DNA of 64,000 nucleotides, taken from contig CM021312.1 in NCBI GenBank assembly GCA_010645155.1, forward strand, positions 2,285,392 to 2,349,391, given 5' to 3'. This document shows, piece after piece, positions 35,601-44,600 of this stretch. A program made the position numbers and the translations under genes. The notes beneath the pieces were generated by a model. The model saw only the letters and a list, made by a program, of their open reading frames with translations, searched no databases and had not been told where the DNA came from. Each line of letters opens with the position of its first letter. Position 1 is the stretch's first letter. This DNA is from Tigriopus japonicus. Lineage: Eukaryota; Arthropoda; Copepoda; Harpacticoida; Harpacticidae.

Positions 35601-38600
35601 GTTTTGTCTCCACCCACAGGGCGGATATACGGAAATTTTTGTTGGATGAGTTACAGCTGTTGAAGAGCCAAGGTTGTAGGTGAAAACTTGATATTTCCGA
35701 AGATTATTACTTAAGTTGTGCCCAAACAAACAATAAGTGACCCTGACTTCAACCTAGGGATGGGTGACAGCGGCAATTTTGCCCTCGACTCCGACACTGA
35801 CACCGCAAGGTTGACACCCACGCCGACACCGGCACCTGTGTTGAAGTTGCCAATCAACGTCGTGGTGTCGACACTGACACAGATAGCGTGTTCCTTATAA
35901 TTAAGTCAAAGGAAATGTGCCCTTTTGGACTGTAATATGGAGCACCAGTTTTGATAGACCTACGCATACTAAAGACATTTAAGTCCATGAAGTCCATGTT
36001 AGTGCAACATAAATTAGAGAGAGGGAAAATAAGCTTACATTTTACAATACCCTAGCTGGGTGTGTGATTTTCTTTCATTGCGTTTATGTTAATGATGGAA
36101 CCAAAAATGATGATATTGGATTTTGTTTAGTCCTTCACATTTACAATCAAAATTGGGATCAAGTTTTTGGGCGGGCAGTACGTTTTTCAAAAACTCTTGA
36201 AGCCTTATACGTCGGCACCAGAGACCTGGTATTGATGCCGACACCGAAAGCCAAAAAGTTGGTGTCAACACCTTGGCACCGACACCGGCTTCTCGCCCAC
36301 CCCTACTTTAACCCTACAAAACGAAAGGAACTTGTTTGGGCACAACTCCTTGGAAAACTTCACAGCCAAAGGTCAGCTGGGGCCTGAAAATTGTCCAACA
36401 AAATGGTAGGCCTGTCTGCCCCAGCGTCTCCTCTCTGCAAACTCTGTGTCTCCACCTATGGGGGAATTTTTTTCTTCCGATATATTTAGTTCACATTCCC
36501 TTAAAGGACAACCCATCAAAAAACTATTTCATTATTGGATTGAATCCATCACTAGCTGACTAAAAGATTTAAGCTGACCACACTTTACCTGTGAGCCTAT
36601 AACCAAAACATGGGCCCCTTTGATTTTGGCTTGCTTCATGCTTGACTTCAAACTGAAATAGGCTTGTGGACCATACTGGGAAATTGAAATTCCATGCCTT
36701 GTTCTGTTCAAGAAATTGTCCACTTTGCTTTTATTCCAAACAGTGGTTCCAGAAGATATTGGTTTGTCATTTCTGTATGCGTTAAAAACGTGTATTCTTC
36801 CTTGATAGGTGAAATCCTCGTAAAGAAAAGACGGAATCTGTAAGAAAATGGAAAGAGAAGAGATAACTTAATTTGAATTTACGTAGGAACTAATGTTTCT
36901 GAAAGGTACACAAACACGACGGGCTGAAAAAAGAGCCGTTGAGTCATTTTACCTGACTATTTTAGGTTTTGTCTACCTTAAAACTTTATTTCTTCCCCAA
37001 AACGATGAATTCGGTAAAATCTTACCTAAATGAAAATGAGGAGAAAACATTTTATCTGAACAATGACGGGACGAAATTTTCGTCACAATGTGAACATTTA
37101 TCACCACTATTAACTTTGATTTAACACCAATATCAACTTCAATTTAAGACCAATATCAAATTCAATTTGAGACCAATATTAACTGTAATTTTAGCCCAAC
37201 TTTAACTTAAATTAAAACCAACATTATACACAAGTACGAGGATATTAGCACTTTGAACGCAAATAAACATGAGCTTTGTCCAATGATATTAATTGTCGCA
37301 ATGGACAAAATTTATTGATATTCATAATTCTAACTTTATTTTCAGAACAATATTGACATTAGCGAAAGAGAGGAAAATTTGTTCATTTGACGCATTTTGA
37401 GATCAAATAAACCAACGAGGGGAACTTTTTAATGGGTACGGTCACATTTTTTCGAAAAGTGGCACATCTTACCGTCTCAGGAGAATTTTCAAATTCTGAG
37501 TAGGTGTCAAAGAAGTCAAACTTGAACAAATTATCACAAGTGAAGGGTTTCCGGACAATGTCATACCATCCTTTACCAATGATCTCAGTCTTTGATTGTT
37601 CAGTCACACAAATTTTACCACATTTGGATTTGACCTTCAGTACCCGAGCTTGAACGTTTTCCAAAGCACGTTTATCTTTTGGAGATGAATACTTGGGATC
37701 TGAAAAGAAATGGGAAAAGAAAACGCCATTCATGCAAACCACATAGTGTGCCACAATTTGAAAAATTCTTGCAAAGCAAGAACCAACAAATCATCTGGAT
37801 GACGAGGTTATTAACAACTTTTTGGATCCTATTGACGCCCCTGGATCACGGCCATAAAAGACATGATCGATTTGGCTACCATAAAAGGAAGGAGATGCTT
37901 ACGAGTGGACCCAATCATAAACAAAAACATTATACATTTTGGAGCCATGCTTTTAATTGAAAATTACTCCGATCAGATTTGATATGAACAAAGAAACAAC
38001 TTGAGCAAATTTCACGGAAAAATTTTTGAGTTATCTTAACAAACCTATTGTGAGTGTTGGCCAATCACTGCAACAGGGAAACAAGGAATTCTTCCTATCC
38101 ACTTCTCCCATTTCATATTTTCGTGCCACATTTTCGTAATCCGGAATAAGGACAATCAATCAAGAAAGTAGTTCCATATCTTGCAACAAGGCATGATATC
38201 TATGAAAATTGTAAGAGCAAAGCTGCGTTTGACAGCAAAATCCTACGAAATTCAGTTGAATGTCTTCCTTTATCTAAGAGTTTATTCGAGATAACCAACA
38301 AATAACTGGCAAAATCAGAATTTATATGGTCATTTTGACTTCGCAAGCGACAAGAAGGACGTGGACAATTCTTTGGATCCTATTGACGCCCCTAGATTAC
38401 GGGCATAGAAGGCATGGTTGTTCAGGCTGCCGCAAAAGGAGGTGCCTGGCTAAATTGAGCTTTGGAGAAGAAGATAATTCATAACATCTTACATCAACAT
38501 CACAGAAACTGTTGAAAAGATGGAATCTAATCTCAATCCTTGAAACATACGAGTCAACTTCATTGGACAATTAAAATGAGCAGGAAAGGATTCCTGTGTC

Positions 38601-39752
38601 AAGAAATTTCAAGAAGAGCAAGAAATAATATTTTCGTCTAGAAAACATCATGTGCTGCATTTTTGTTTGTTTCCGCGCTCCTTTCATATTAATAAGTATA
38701 ACTCTTTACAATCATGTTACTTTACTCTAGTGTTGTTAGCTAGCATGTTGGTTGAAAAATGGTTGATGATTATCGTTGGATGGAATATTGTGGCATCTAG
38801 AAAGGTCTTGAACTTTGAATTGGAGGTGTCAGAACTTGTTTTTGCTATTCCCGAAATGAAAGCAAGGTGTTCGGTGCTCAAATTCCCTCTACAGAATTTG
38901 TACGGAAAATTGCAGGATTCTTTTAACAAACCATTCATAGTTGGCCAATCACAACAATAGGGAAACAAGGCTCAACGAATCAGGTTCGATAAGAACAAGC
39001 ATTTGCTTGTTCTTTCGCAGGCAGATAAATGCACAAATTTTGGAACTCTCCCCGGCATTGGAGGGCACGAAAATAGCAAAGGGAAAAGCGGATAGGGACA
39101 AGCAAAAACGGAGAAGCGGTCAAAAGCACGAAAACATCAGCTGATAAGAACATGTTCTTTTGTCAAGCTCATAAACGGACCAATTCTCGACCGCTTCACC
39201 GCATTGAAGGGCACGAAAATAGCAAACGGAAAAGCGGATAGGGACTAACGGCAGAACGGAGAAGAGGATAATGGCACGAAAATAGCTGCTAATGAGAGTT
39301 ATGATTTCCAATAGGGACAAATCAAGTGAATGAGACCTTGTTTCTGTCGAGTAGACTACGGATTTCAATCTCAAGTTCAAACTAATGCCGAATTGAAGAG
39401 TTATGTCGTTTCAAGTTTACGTTCTGAAAGCTCGGCTTTCTTTGGCTTGGCACAAAAATTACCAGAAGAGGACGTACTATATTCTTCACTATCGGCAGGA
39501 TTTGCACTGACAAGAACCACTTGACGTGCTCTTTTCAATTTGAATAGTTGTTAACATAAATATTACACTTTATCCAAAAACTCACCTTAGGTCGACAACT
39601 AGTTTTACTTTTTGAACTTTCGATTTCAAATTTATCTCATTTTCAACAGAACAGAACGTATTTTTACCTATTGGAGGTATGGGCCGGTTGTTGAAAAGAT
39701 ATATTCCATAAAGTGAGAAGAGAAAAACAGCACTAATAAGCGTCTTCTGCAT
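26156..39752 (-). CDS. DUF268-family type II membrane protein, paralogue A, complete
   Basis: Exons (minus): 39752-39668, 37699-37473, 36837-36589, 26671-26156. Phases agree throughout and the sum is 1077 nt (358 aa plus stop). Residues 1-28 form a signal-anchor (LISAVFLFSLYGIYLF). Then come KSKCGKICV, GKGWYDIVRKPF and FKFDFFDTYSEFENSP (exon 2), then FLYEDFTYQGRI and HVLVIGSQ (exon 3). Exon 4 has PWVEAMLLEQGA, TLDY, SLEHSGLGRYGD, GVPTGPDHITFN and VYGPLMYSHLFANW. These blocks recall the DUF268 family known from Caenorhabditis. The VLVIGSQ...TLDY layout looks like the nucleotide-binding loop and acidic residue of a SAM methyltransferase fold. Function is unknown; a membrane-anchored Golgi/ER enzyme is an inference. 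Intron 3 (9.9 kb) is packed with mobile elements. A second donor (GTGAGT at 39595) would extend exon 1 but breaks the phase. Confidence 0.87.
27015..27880 (+). repeat. Giant palindromic element, about 870 bp
   Basis: ATGAGATGTGACCTCTTGCG and GGCGCAGGCGTTCAGA (27053-27090) recur in inverse at 27800-27835. The homology continues inward through ACGACTTTTTTCAA and TTTTTCAATGTCA almost to the centre near 27450, so nearly the whole element is two arms of about 430 bp. In intron 3 of DUF268 A. Confidence 0.85.
28103..28345 (+). repeat. 17-bp minisatellite, left array
   Basis: Unit GACAACTCGACCCACCA, about 14 variable copies. Borders the left arm of a 110-bp inverted repeat (28346-28441). Confidence 0.9.
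28346..29788 (+). mobile_element. 1.4-kb element with about 110-bp inverted arms between two minisatellites
   Basis: Left arm TATGAATGATACAAAGCTTG ... CCACGTACATAGGACC ... TCAATCAGGGTTGCT. The right arm is the inverse: AGCAACCCTGATTGA ... CTTATGTACGTGG ... GTTCATA. The interior is AT-rich with no recognisable ORF. Confidence 0.75.
29800..29935 (+). repeat. 17-bp minisatellite, right array
   Basis: About eight copies of the same GACAACTCGACCCACCA unit in the same orientation as the left array. Borders the right arm of the inverted repeat (29687-29788). Confidence 0.9.
30150..30450 (+). mobile_element. MITE with AGCGCCTCTTG inverted ends, copy 2
   Basis: CAGCGCCTCTTGTGGTCAAA at 30199 is matched in inverse by TTTGACCACAAGAGGCGCTG at 30400, with further arm homology and a GGCATTA block as in copy 1. 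Same family, diverged. Confidence 0.82.
30451..31684. other. Intron 3 of DUF268 A, unassigned
   Basis: Several overlapping short frames at 30800-31400 lie in GC-richer sequence (CGCGTGAGTGAGTGCGAGAC). Probably old transposon sequence; I cannot name it. Confidence 0.4.
31685..31740 (+). repeat. Short dispersed repeat, direct copy
   Basis: TACATAGCGCCCCTGATCCA then AAGACGAATAAAGCAAGGGG matches the inverse of 10150-10220. Ends about 30 bp before the Mutator-like element's target site. Confidence 0.7.
33340..34620 (+). repeat. Degenerate repeats in inverted blocks
   Basis: Words such as GTCCAAGACCGATTTGATTA recur every 20-25 bp at 33380-33500 and 34045-34200. The inverse form (GGAATCGGTCTTAGACAA, GGAATTGGTCTTGAGAAA) recurs at 34240-34610. 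Together they form a large imperfect hairpin inside the Mutator-like element. Confidence 0.75.
34737..34862 (-). mobile_element. LINE 3' fragment inside a Mutator-like element
   Basis: Plus strand TGTAAAGAGAGTAAATGATT through ACAACCCTTGAATAATGG, the same LINE 3' end as at 49.1 kb but without the hairpin or tail. It lies inside the 31776-35328 element. Confidence 0.75.
35755..36305 (+). mobile_element. hAT-type MITE
   Basis: TIRs TAGGGATGGGTGACAGC and, inverse, TAGGGGTGGGCGAGAAGC. Flanks CTTCAACC and CTTTAACC (8 bp, one difference). The subterminal regions are rich in GACACCG words on both arms. 551 bp. Confidence 0.87.
36589..36837 (-). CDS. DUF268 paralogue A exon 3
   Basis: A 249-nt exon in phase 0 at both ends, acceptor CTTACAG, donor GTAAAG. 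Encodes IPSFLYEDFTYQGRI, then NRTRHGISISQYGPQAYFSL, and ends in AHVLVIGSQ, the presumed glycine-type loop of the Rossmann fold. Confidence 0.92.
37473..37699 (-). CDS. DUF268 paralogue A exon 2
   Basis: A 227-nt exon between CTTTTCAG and GTAAGA. Encodes KSKCGKICVTEQSKTEIIGK and the DNLFKFDFFDTYSEFENSPE stretch. About two thirds of residues match exon 2 of paralogue B at 19968-19742. Confidence 0.9.
37790..38100 (+). mobile_element. Older diverged piece of the same TIR family
   Basis: TTTTTGGATCCTATTGACGC and GTTGGCCAATCACTGCAACA match internal parts of the 1.17-kb element at about 13860 and 14430, with many differences and deletions. It directly abuts copy 2. Confidence 0.65.
38113..39286 (+). 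mobile_element. 1.17-kb TIR element, copy 2
   Basis: The same element as 13602-14775 with a few percent differences. The right end TGGCACGAAAATAGC is intact and the left end is slightly changed (ATATTTTCGTGCCA). Sits in intron 1 of DUF268 A, while copy 1 sits in intron 2 of DUF268 B, so the two insertions are independent. Confidence 0.85.
39385..39530 (+). repeat. Palindromic repeat family, short piece
   Basis: GAGTTATGTCGTTTCAAGTT ... ACCAGAAGAGGACG ... GCAGGATTTGCACTGA follows the central part of the family. Confidence 0.5.
39668..39752 (-). CDS. DUF268 paralogue A exon 1 (signal anchor)
   Basis: An 85-nt exon: ATG at 39752, 28 codons ending IPPI plus one G, donor GTAAAA. The G completes a GAT (Asp) codon with exon 2. 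The paralogue's exon 1 has exactly the same length and phase, which supports both models. Confidence 0.8.
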
Positions 39753-40376
39753 GGCTTATCCCTTCACCAAGAGTTATCATTATGGAGAAGCAATTTCGAT
39801 TAAACAGGCTTTTGGTGTGTGGATAAGTGGGAAACATGTGATGGGGACCTCTGCAAAATTGTCCCTCTATAGGTTAGCAAACAATCAAACACTCGTTTCA
39901 ATTGAAGAAATGACATTTGATACTTCTTGTGCAGGATGTTCTTAAAAGTGATTTATCAAGAAATTTCACAGGGCATTTCTTTATTCAACGTCGCCATTTC
40001 TAAAACTGCCATTGCAAGCACTAAAAATTATTCCTGATCTAGTCAAGGACATCTTAATGTCTCATGACAAATTACAATGTACAACTTAAGGCCTGTCATT
40101 GTTCCAAAATGAGAGGTTATTTCAAAGAAGTAAAAGCTCCGCTGAGTTTTCATTGTTGTAGATAAGATGTAAGTGGTATTTTGTAATATATATCCTTCAT
40201 TGAGTCATCCTTGAGCTAGTTGACAAAGCCGATTTTGATGTGGTGTTGTTTTACTTGTGTTTTTGACCAATTTTCAAACTTATCAACGTTCATTGGACAC
40301 ATTGGAACAAATATTGTGTATTGAAGCGCAGAGGTTTCCCAACGCTCCATTTCACTGGTTGCACCTAAGAGACGGG

Positions 40377-40935
40377 GTGCGGTAAATAGGTCACAAGGTA
40401 AAAAGGTCACCAGAAAACGGTCATGGTAAAAAGCTCACAAGGTAAAAATATCACGGTGAAAAGGTCACAGTAGAAAGGTCACATAACTGCACAGCTCCGG
40501 AGGTGGCCAAGGGGGTGAACCCAGGGACCCTGGGATCTTCCTTGGTTGATGATTGTCCCATCGGCCAAGGGACCTTAAGATTAGCCGGGTGAAACACAAT
40601 TATGCTGAGGCAAAGGTCTCATGGAAACATCATGGTTGGGACCATGGTCTTGGGACCATGGTCTTAGGACCATGGTCCCAACCTGGCCGGACTGGCGGAC
40701 TCGGGAGAAGGGTCTTCCCTCGCCGTTCTGGAGTCAAAAGTGCACTCTTCGTTTGAGATCTGCCCATGGGCTTCAGAGATATTCCTGGTGAAACACAATA
40801 ATGTCCACAGAAAAGTGATTTTTCACCGTGACCTTTTTACTTTGTGGCCTTTTTACTGCGACCTTTTTTCCTGGTGACCTTTTTGCTATGACCTATTTAC
40901 ATGTGACTGTTTTGTTTGGGACCTTTGTACCTACA
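40377..40935 (+). repeat. GGTCAC fold-back element, fullest copy
   Basis: The ends are inverted arrays of 13-14-bp GGTCACNGTAAAAA units. The middle holds a palindrome (GGTTGGGACCATGGTC against GACCATGGTCCCAACC, 40633-40682). No coding capacity; non-autonomous. Lies between the ion channel and DUF268 A genes. Confidence 0.85.
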
Positions 40936-41429
40936 ATTAAAATACTCTTGTCTGGAAATTGTTTTTTTTGAGCGTTTTCCACTTCATATGTTGTTCTTTT
41001 ATGTACTTTATTAAGTTGCCAATTAATCTATTTTTTCTAAGTTAGTTTAAATTTAGGTTATCATGGAAATTTGAACTTCAAGAATGGTTAAACAAACTTG
41101 TTCTTGCAATGTGTTTAAGATGCCACAAAGTTACCACTTGCCATCCCAATAGATCGCATTTTGAAATCATTGCACTGTTTTACAAAACCTAGTAATTTTG
41201 ACATCCAAAAGATGCATCAGTTTTAATACGGGAATATTTTTGCTCTTTTGAATAGAGTTCTACAAAACCGGTTGACACGTTTAAGAGTTCTTTTAATGAG
41301 GATTGTGGAAAAAAATGTTTCAAGTTTGAGTTGGAAATGTTTAATGTTATCATTTTGAGCCGGATTTCAAGACAAACGCTTTGGACAGAAGGATATTAGA
41401 AGTTTAGGTATCGTGCATATCATATCATA

Positions 41430-41609
41430 TCAGTAGCAATAGAACATGTAGTAAAACCAATAGATCACATTGAAAGTAAGAAAGAGCGACGGGTAGACTT
41501 TCAGGGCATGCTCGTCAAAGTCCTCCAGATATTTCTTGCGTTTCCGAGCAAACTCCTCTTCTTGTTTGGTTTGTCCCGGTTTTCGAGGTTCTTGCCATCT
41601 GTCACCAAT
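41430..41609 (-). CDS. Ion channel exon 9 (TM4 and stop)
   Basis: The terminal exon starts after TTTCAG in phase 0. It gives IGDRWQEPRK, a charged Lys/Glu-rich stretch, then YPSLFLTFNVIYWFYYMF and TGA. The hydrophobic helix running almost to the C-terminus is the expected TM4. An AATAAA on the minus strand lies about 420 bp downstream. Confidence 0.9.
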   Translation of the reverse strand: MGDRWQEPRKPGQTKQEEEFARKRKKYLEDFDEHALKVYPSLFLTFNVIYWFYYMFYCY

Positions 41610-44600
41610 CTGAAATGAATACCATGGAAAATGAGATTCATCGTGTATTCCAAATGAAAGCCAAACAGCAACATCTGCGGATAATCATTTCCGACAACCA
41701 AATAGACCTTACAGAAAGGGTGAACAGTTTCATTTTACGGGAATGCAAATATCAGAAGTTGTTCCCTAGCATATATGGCGACAAAGAAAAGAAAAGGAGA
41801 GATACTCTGTAACTTGCATTATCCTTTTGGAATTCTTTCCAGGATTTGGAAGTTCAACCCAAGATTCAACGTAAATGAAAGAATAGCTGAAAGGAAGCCG
41901 ACAAAAACAGAACCATTCTACTATATCCAAAAATTTTGATATCATACTCGTAAAAATATTCACAAGTTGAGAGTTGTCTTGATCTTTTCTATTTTCTGTC
42001 AATGTTTCGGGCAAAAAATATTTCTTTAAATTTCCAAATGGCACTTTCAGCCGAAAGCTGCATAGACACATAGATTACAGGACAGGAGCTACATTACTAT
42101 CCGTTACCAAGTTTTTTGACGCAAATAAAGCACATTTCATGTCAGAATTTTCCAACTTCTCTGCCTCTGAATCGTATTTATCGAAGTTTGATTTGCCATA
42201 AATATATGATGTGAACTAGATGTGACATTCTTGAACACTAAGTGCTTACTTAGGGAACAGACGATGGTTTATATTTACGTCAAGTTCAAATCTTCATTGT
42301 TTTTTGTACTAGAAAAATATGATCCAGCCTCGCTACTAAACTTTTAGTCTCAAGTCAAACCTTAAGATTGGCATCCCAGGACCGTAGAGATCCTGAAGGA
42401 TCGTATAAAGCGTTTATATATGTAGTTCATAGTAGATGAATTGCTAATCAACTTAGTGAACATACTTTAAGTGTACTTGATGAAAGGATACCCTTAGATT
42501 GTCTTAAGGCAGGGGTCGGCAACCGGTGGGCCGCGGCCCAAATGTGGTCCATAGGGTGGTCGTTGGTGGGCCCAAGAGCTATGGAGAAAATCCAAAATAG
42601 TGGCCCCGAGAGCCATTCATAGTACTGTGCTCATGGGCCTTAAGCTCTTCGACCGCATATTTGCGGGCCCTTGAGCCTACCAATGCTTGTTTGGTGGGCC
42701 TTTGACAACACAAATGAAATTTCGTGGGCCTTGGCACATAAGTGGTTACCGACCCCTGTCTTAAGGTATTAAAGCACTTGGGATTAAAAACTACTACCCG
42801 AAAATTCACCTCCAATGAATCCTTCCAAAATGGATCCTTCCAGTGTACTTTGGCATTAGTGGTGTTCCGAACTGGAATGACCTCCTCCTGTCCACGCAAG
42901 GAGGGGTTATAATTCTCTGAGAAGCCCGCACCGTACTCAATAAATGAGTCACTAATACTGGATTGGTCCAAATCGAGACCTTGAGGTCGTACGCTGATGG
43001 GCGAAGTCACAACCGGTGATGTGAGGTGGTGATGCCGTTGCGCCACCTGATTCCTGACCCCATGTCGGTCAATCATGGCCACAGTAGGAAGCTTTACCGG
43101 TCTCTGCAACTGCAAAGAGTGACCACCATTGAACTTCAAACCCACCACCTCGCCATTGGCAGGTACTTGAGGCCAGCTGGAAAGGTGTGCTTCAGGGTTG
43201 TATTCTCGCTCCTGGCGGCGAAGCCTTGTCATCTTCCAAAGGATAAAGGCGTACTCCCCCAAGGCTGCAAACACGAGGCAAATACACGCAGACACCCAGA
43301 ACTCCAAGGCCGTTTCTTGGCGTGCTACGGGAATGCGCTCCCTAAGGATTGAAATAGGTAATATTAAAGCCAATGTAATATTAGGGTATACAAGCGAGTG
43401 CCATTTTCAGCTACGTATGAGCAAATTTTTTTTTCGTTATATCCTCGTTTCTTCGTTATGTTCTTAGAAAAATGTCCTTCTCGGGTTTTGCAGCTATAAC
43501 ATTGCGTCAATTTCTGGCACTTTCTCTTTGGAAGCATAGAAAATGCAAAATGGCACAAAAAATTGACGCCTGTCATTGCTGTCTTCACTTAACGCATCAA
43601 TGTTGGTGTAAAAATTTTTGGAAAGCACAAAATTTGGGTCAATAAATTATACAATCCCAAACTTTTCAAAAGAAACCTGCTAGACTTCTAAAAGCATTTA
43701 AACTATTGAGAGTATAATATCAACACGCTCTTGTACTGTTTGGTGTTATTTTCTGTCCTCTCCAACTAGATTGTAATTTGACCCCAGGTGGCTGCTGATA
43801 AATATTTTTTTAAACCTTGCGACAGCAGTACGTGCAACCAATCTTGAGGCTATCTATGGTTAGTAAGTAGTATCCATCTTGGCAGGTTTTAGTTAGAAAA
43901 TATAAAAACCGCTCATCATTTAGGCCGCTAAACTTTAGCCGTTAACTTCTTTAAAGTTTTATGCACCATCTGAAATTTAAAGGTGCTATCTGTTTTTAGC
44001 GCTTGTCGTTTTGGATCCCGATCTCTCGCCGCCGAATTTCTTTAAAAGCGAAATTTTTAGCTTGTTTTTCTTTAACAAAACAGAGAAGGAATATCAAGTT
44101 TAAATGAACTTGACAGCTATTCTGAATTATCACTCATCTGGGAAGAATTATCAAGATTGGCTCAACAACAAAGGCTGCATGAACCCAAACAACAAATGAG
44201 TAACTTATTTGCATTTTTCATGATTATATGTTTTCCAATGTCTGCTAAAAAGCAATATTTGATTATTCGTCGTCACTTGAGGATTGCATAAATCTTTGTA
44301 ATAAAACAAATTCCAAACAAATCACACATATTTTTCTTTTTTATTGAGCAAATATGTGCCAATAAGGGTTTTCCGCTTTACGAAAATTCCGCGTTGTGGG
44401 CTAAAATTTCGTGGCTCTAAATAGACGTGGCGAAGAATATTCGGCGACAAGAGTTCGCGTTCTAAAAAAATACCACACTAAAAATTCACAGCTCCATTTC
44501 TAGTGTCAAGTTGACGTTTCTTTCCAATAAGCTTCTGATTTTATGTGAAATTATATAAGGCCATCCCTAAAAGAGGAAGCCACACAAAGGCAATTAAAAG

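Noticed and set aside
39595..39667. Longer exon 1 of DUF268 A ending at a GTGAGT donor
   Set aside because: Ends in phase 2 and cannot join exon 2 in frame, whereas the donor at 39667 gives the same 85-nt exon as in the paralogue.
42579..42809. Continuation of the ion channel open frame past exon 8
   Set aside because: It runs through a GTGAAT donor and into a hAT-type MITE; exon 9 joins perfectly at 42810.
43026..43467. Plus-strand frames opposite ion channel exon 8
   Set aside because: Antisense shadows of a well-supported coding exon.
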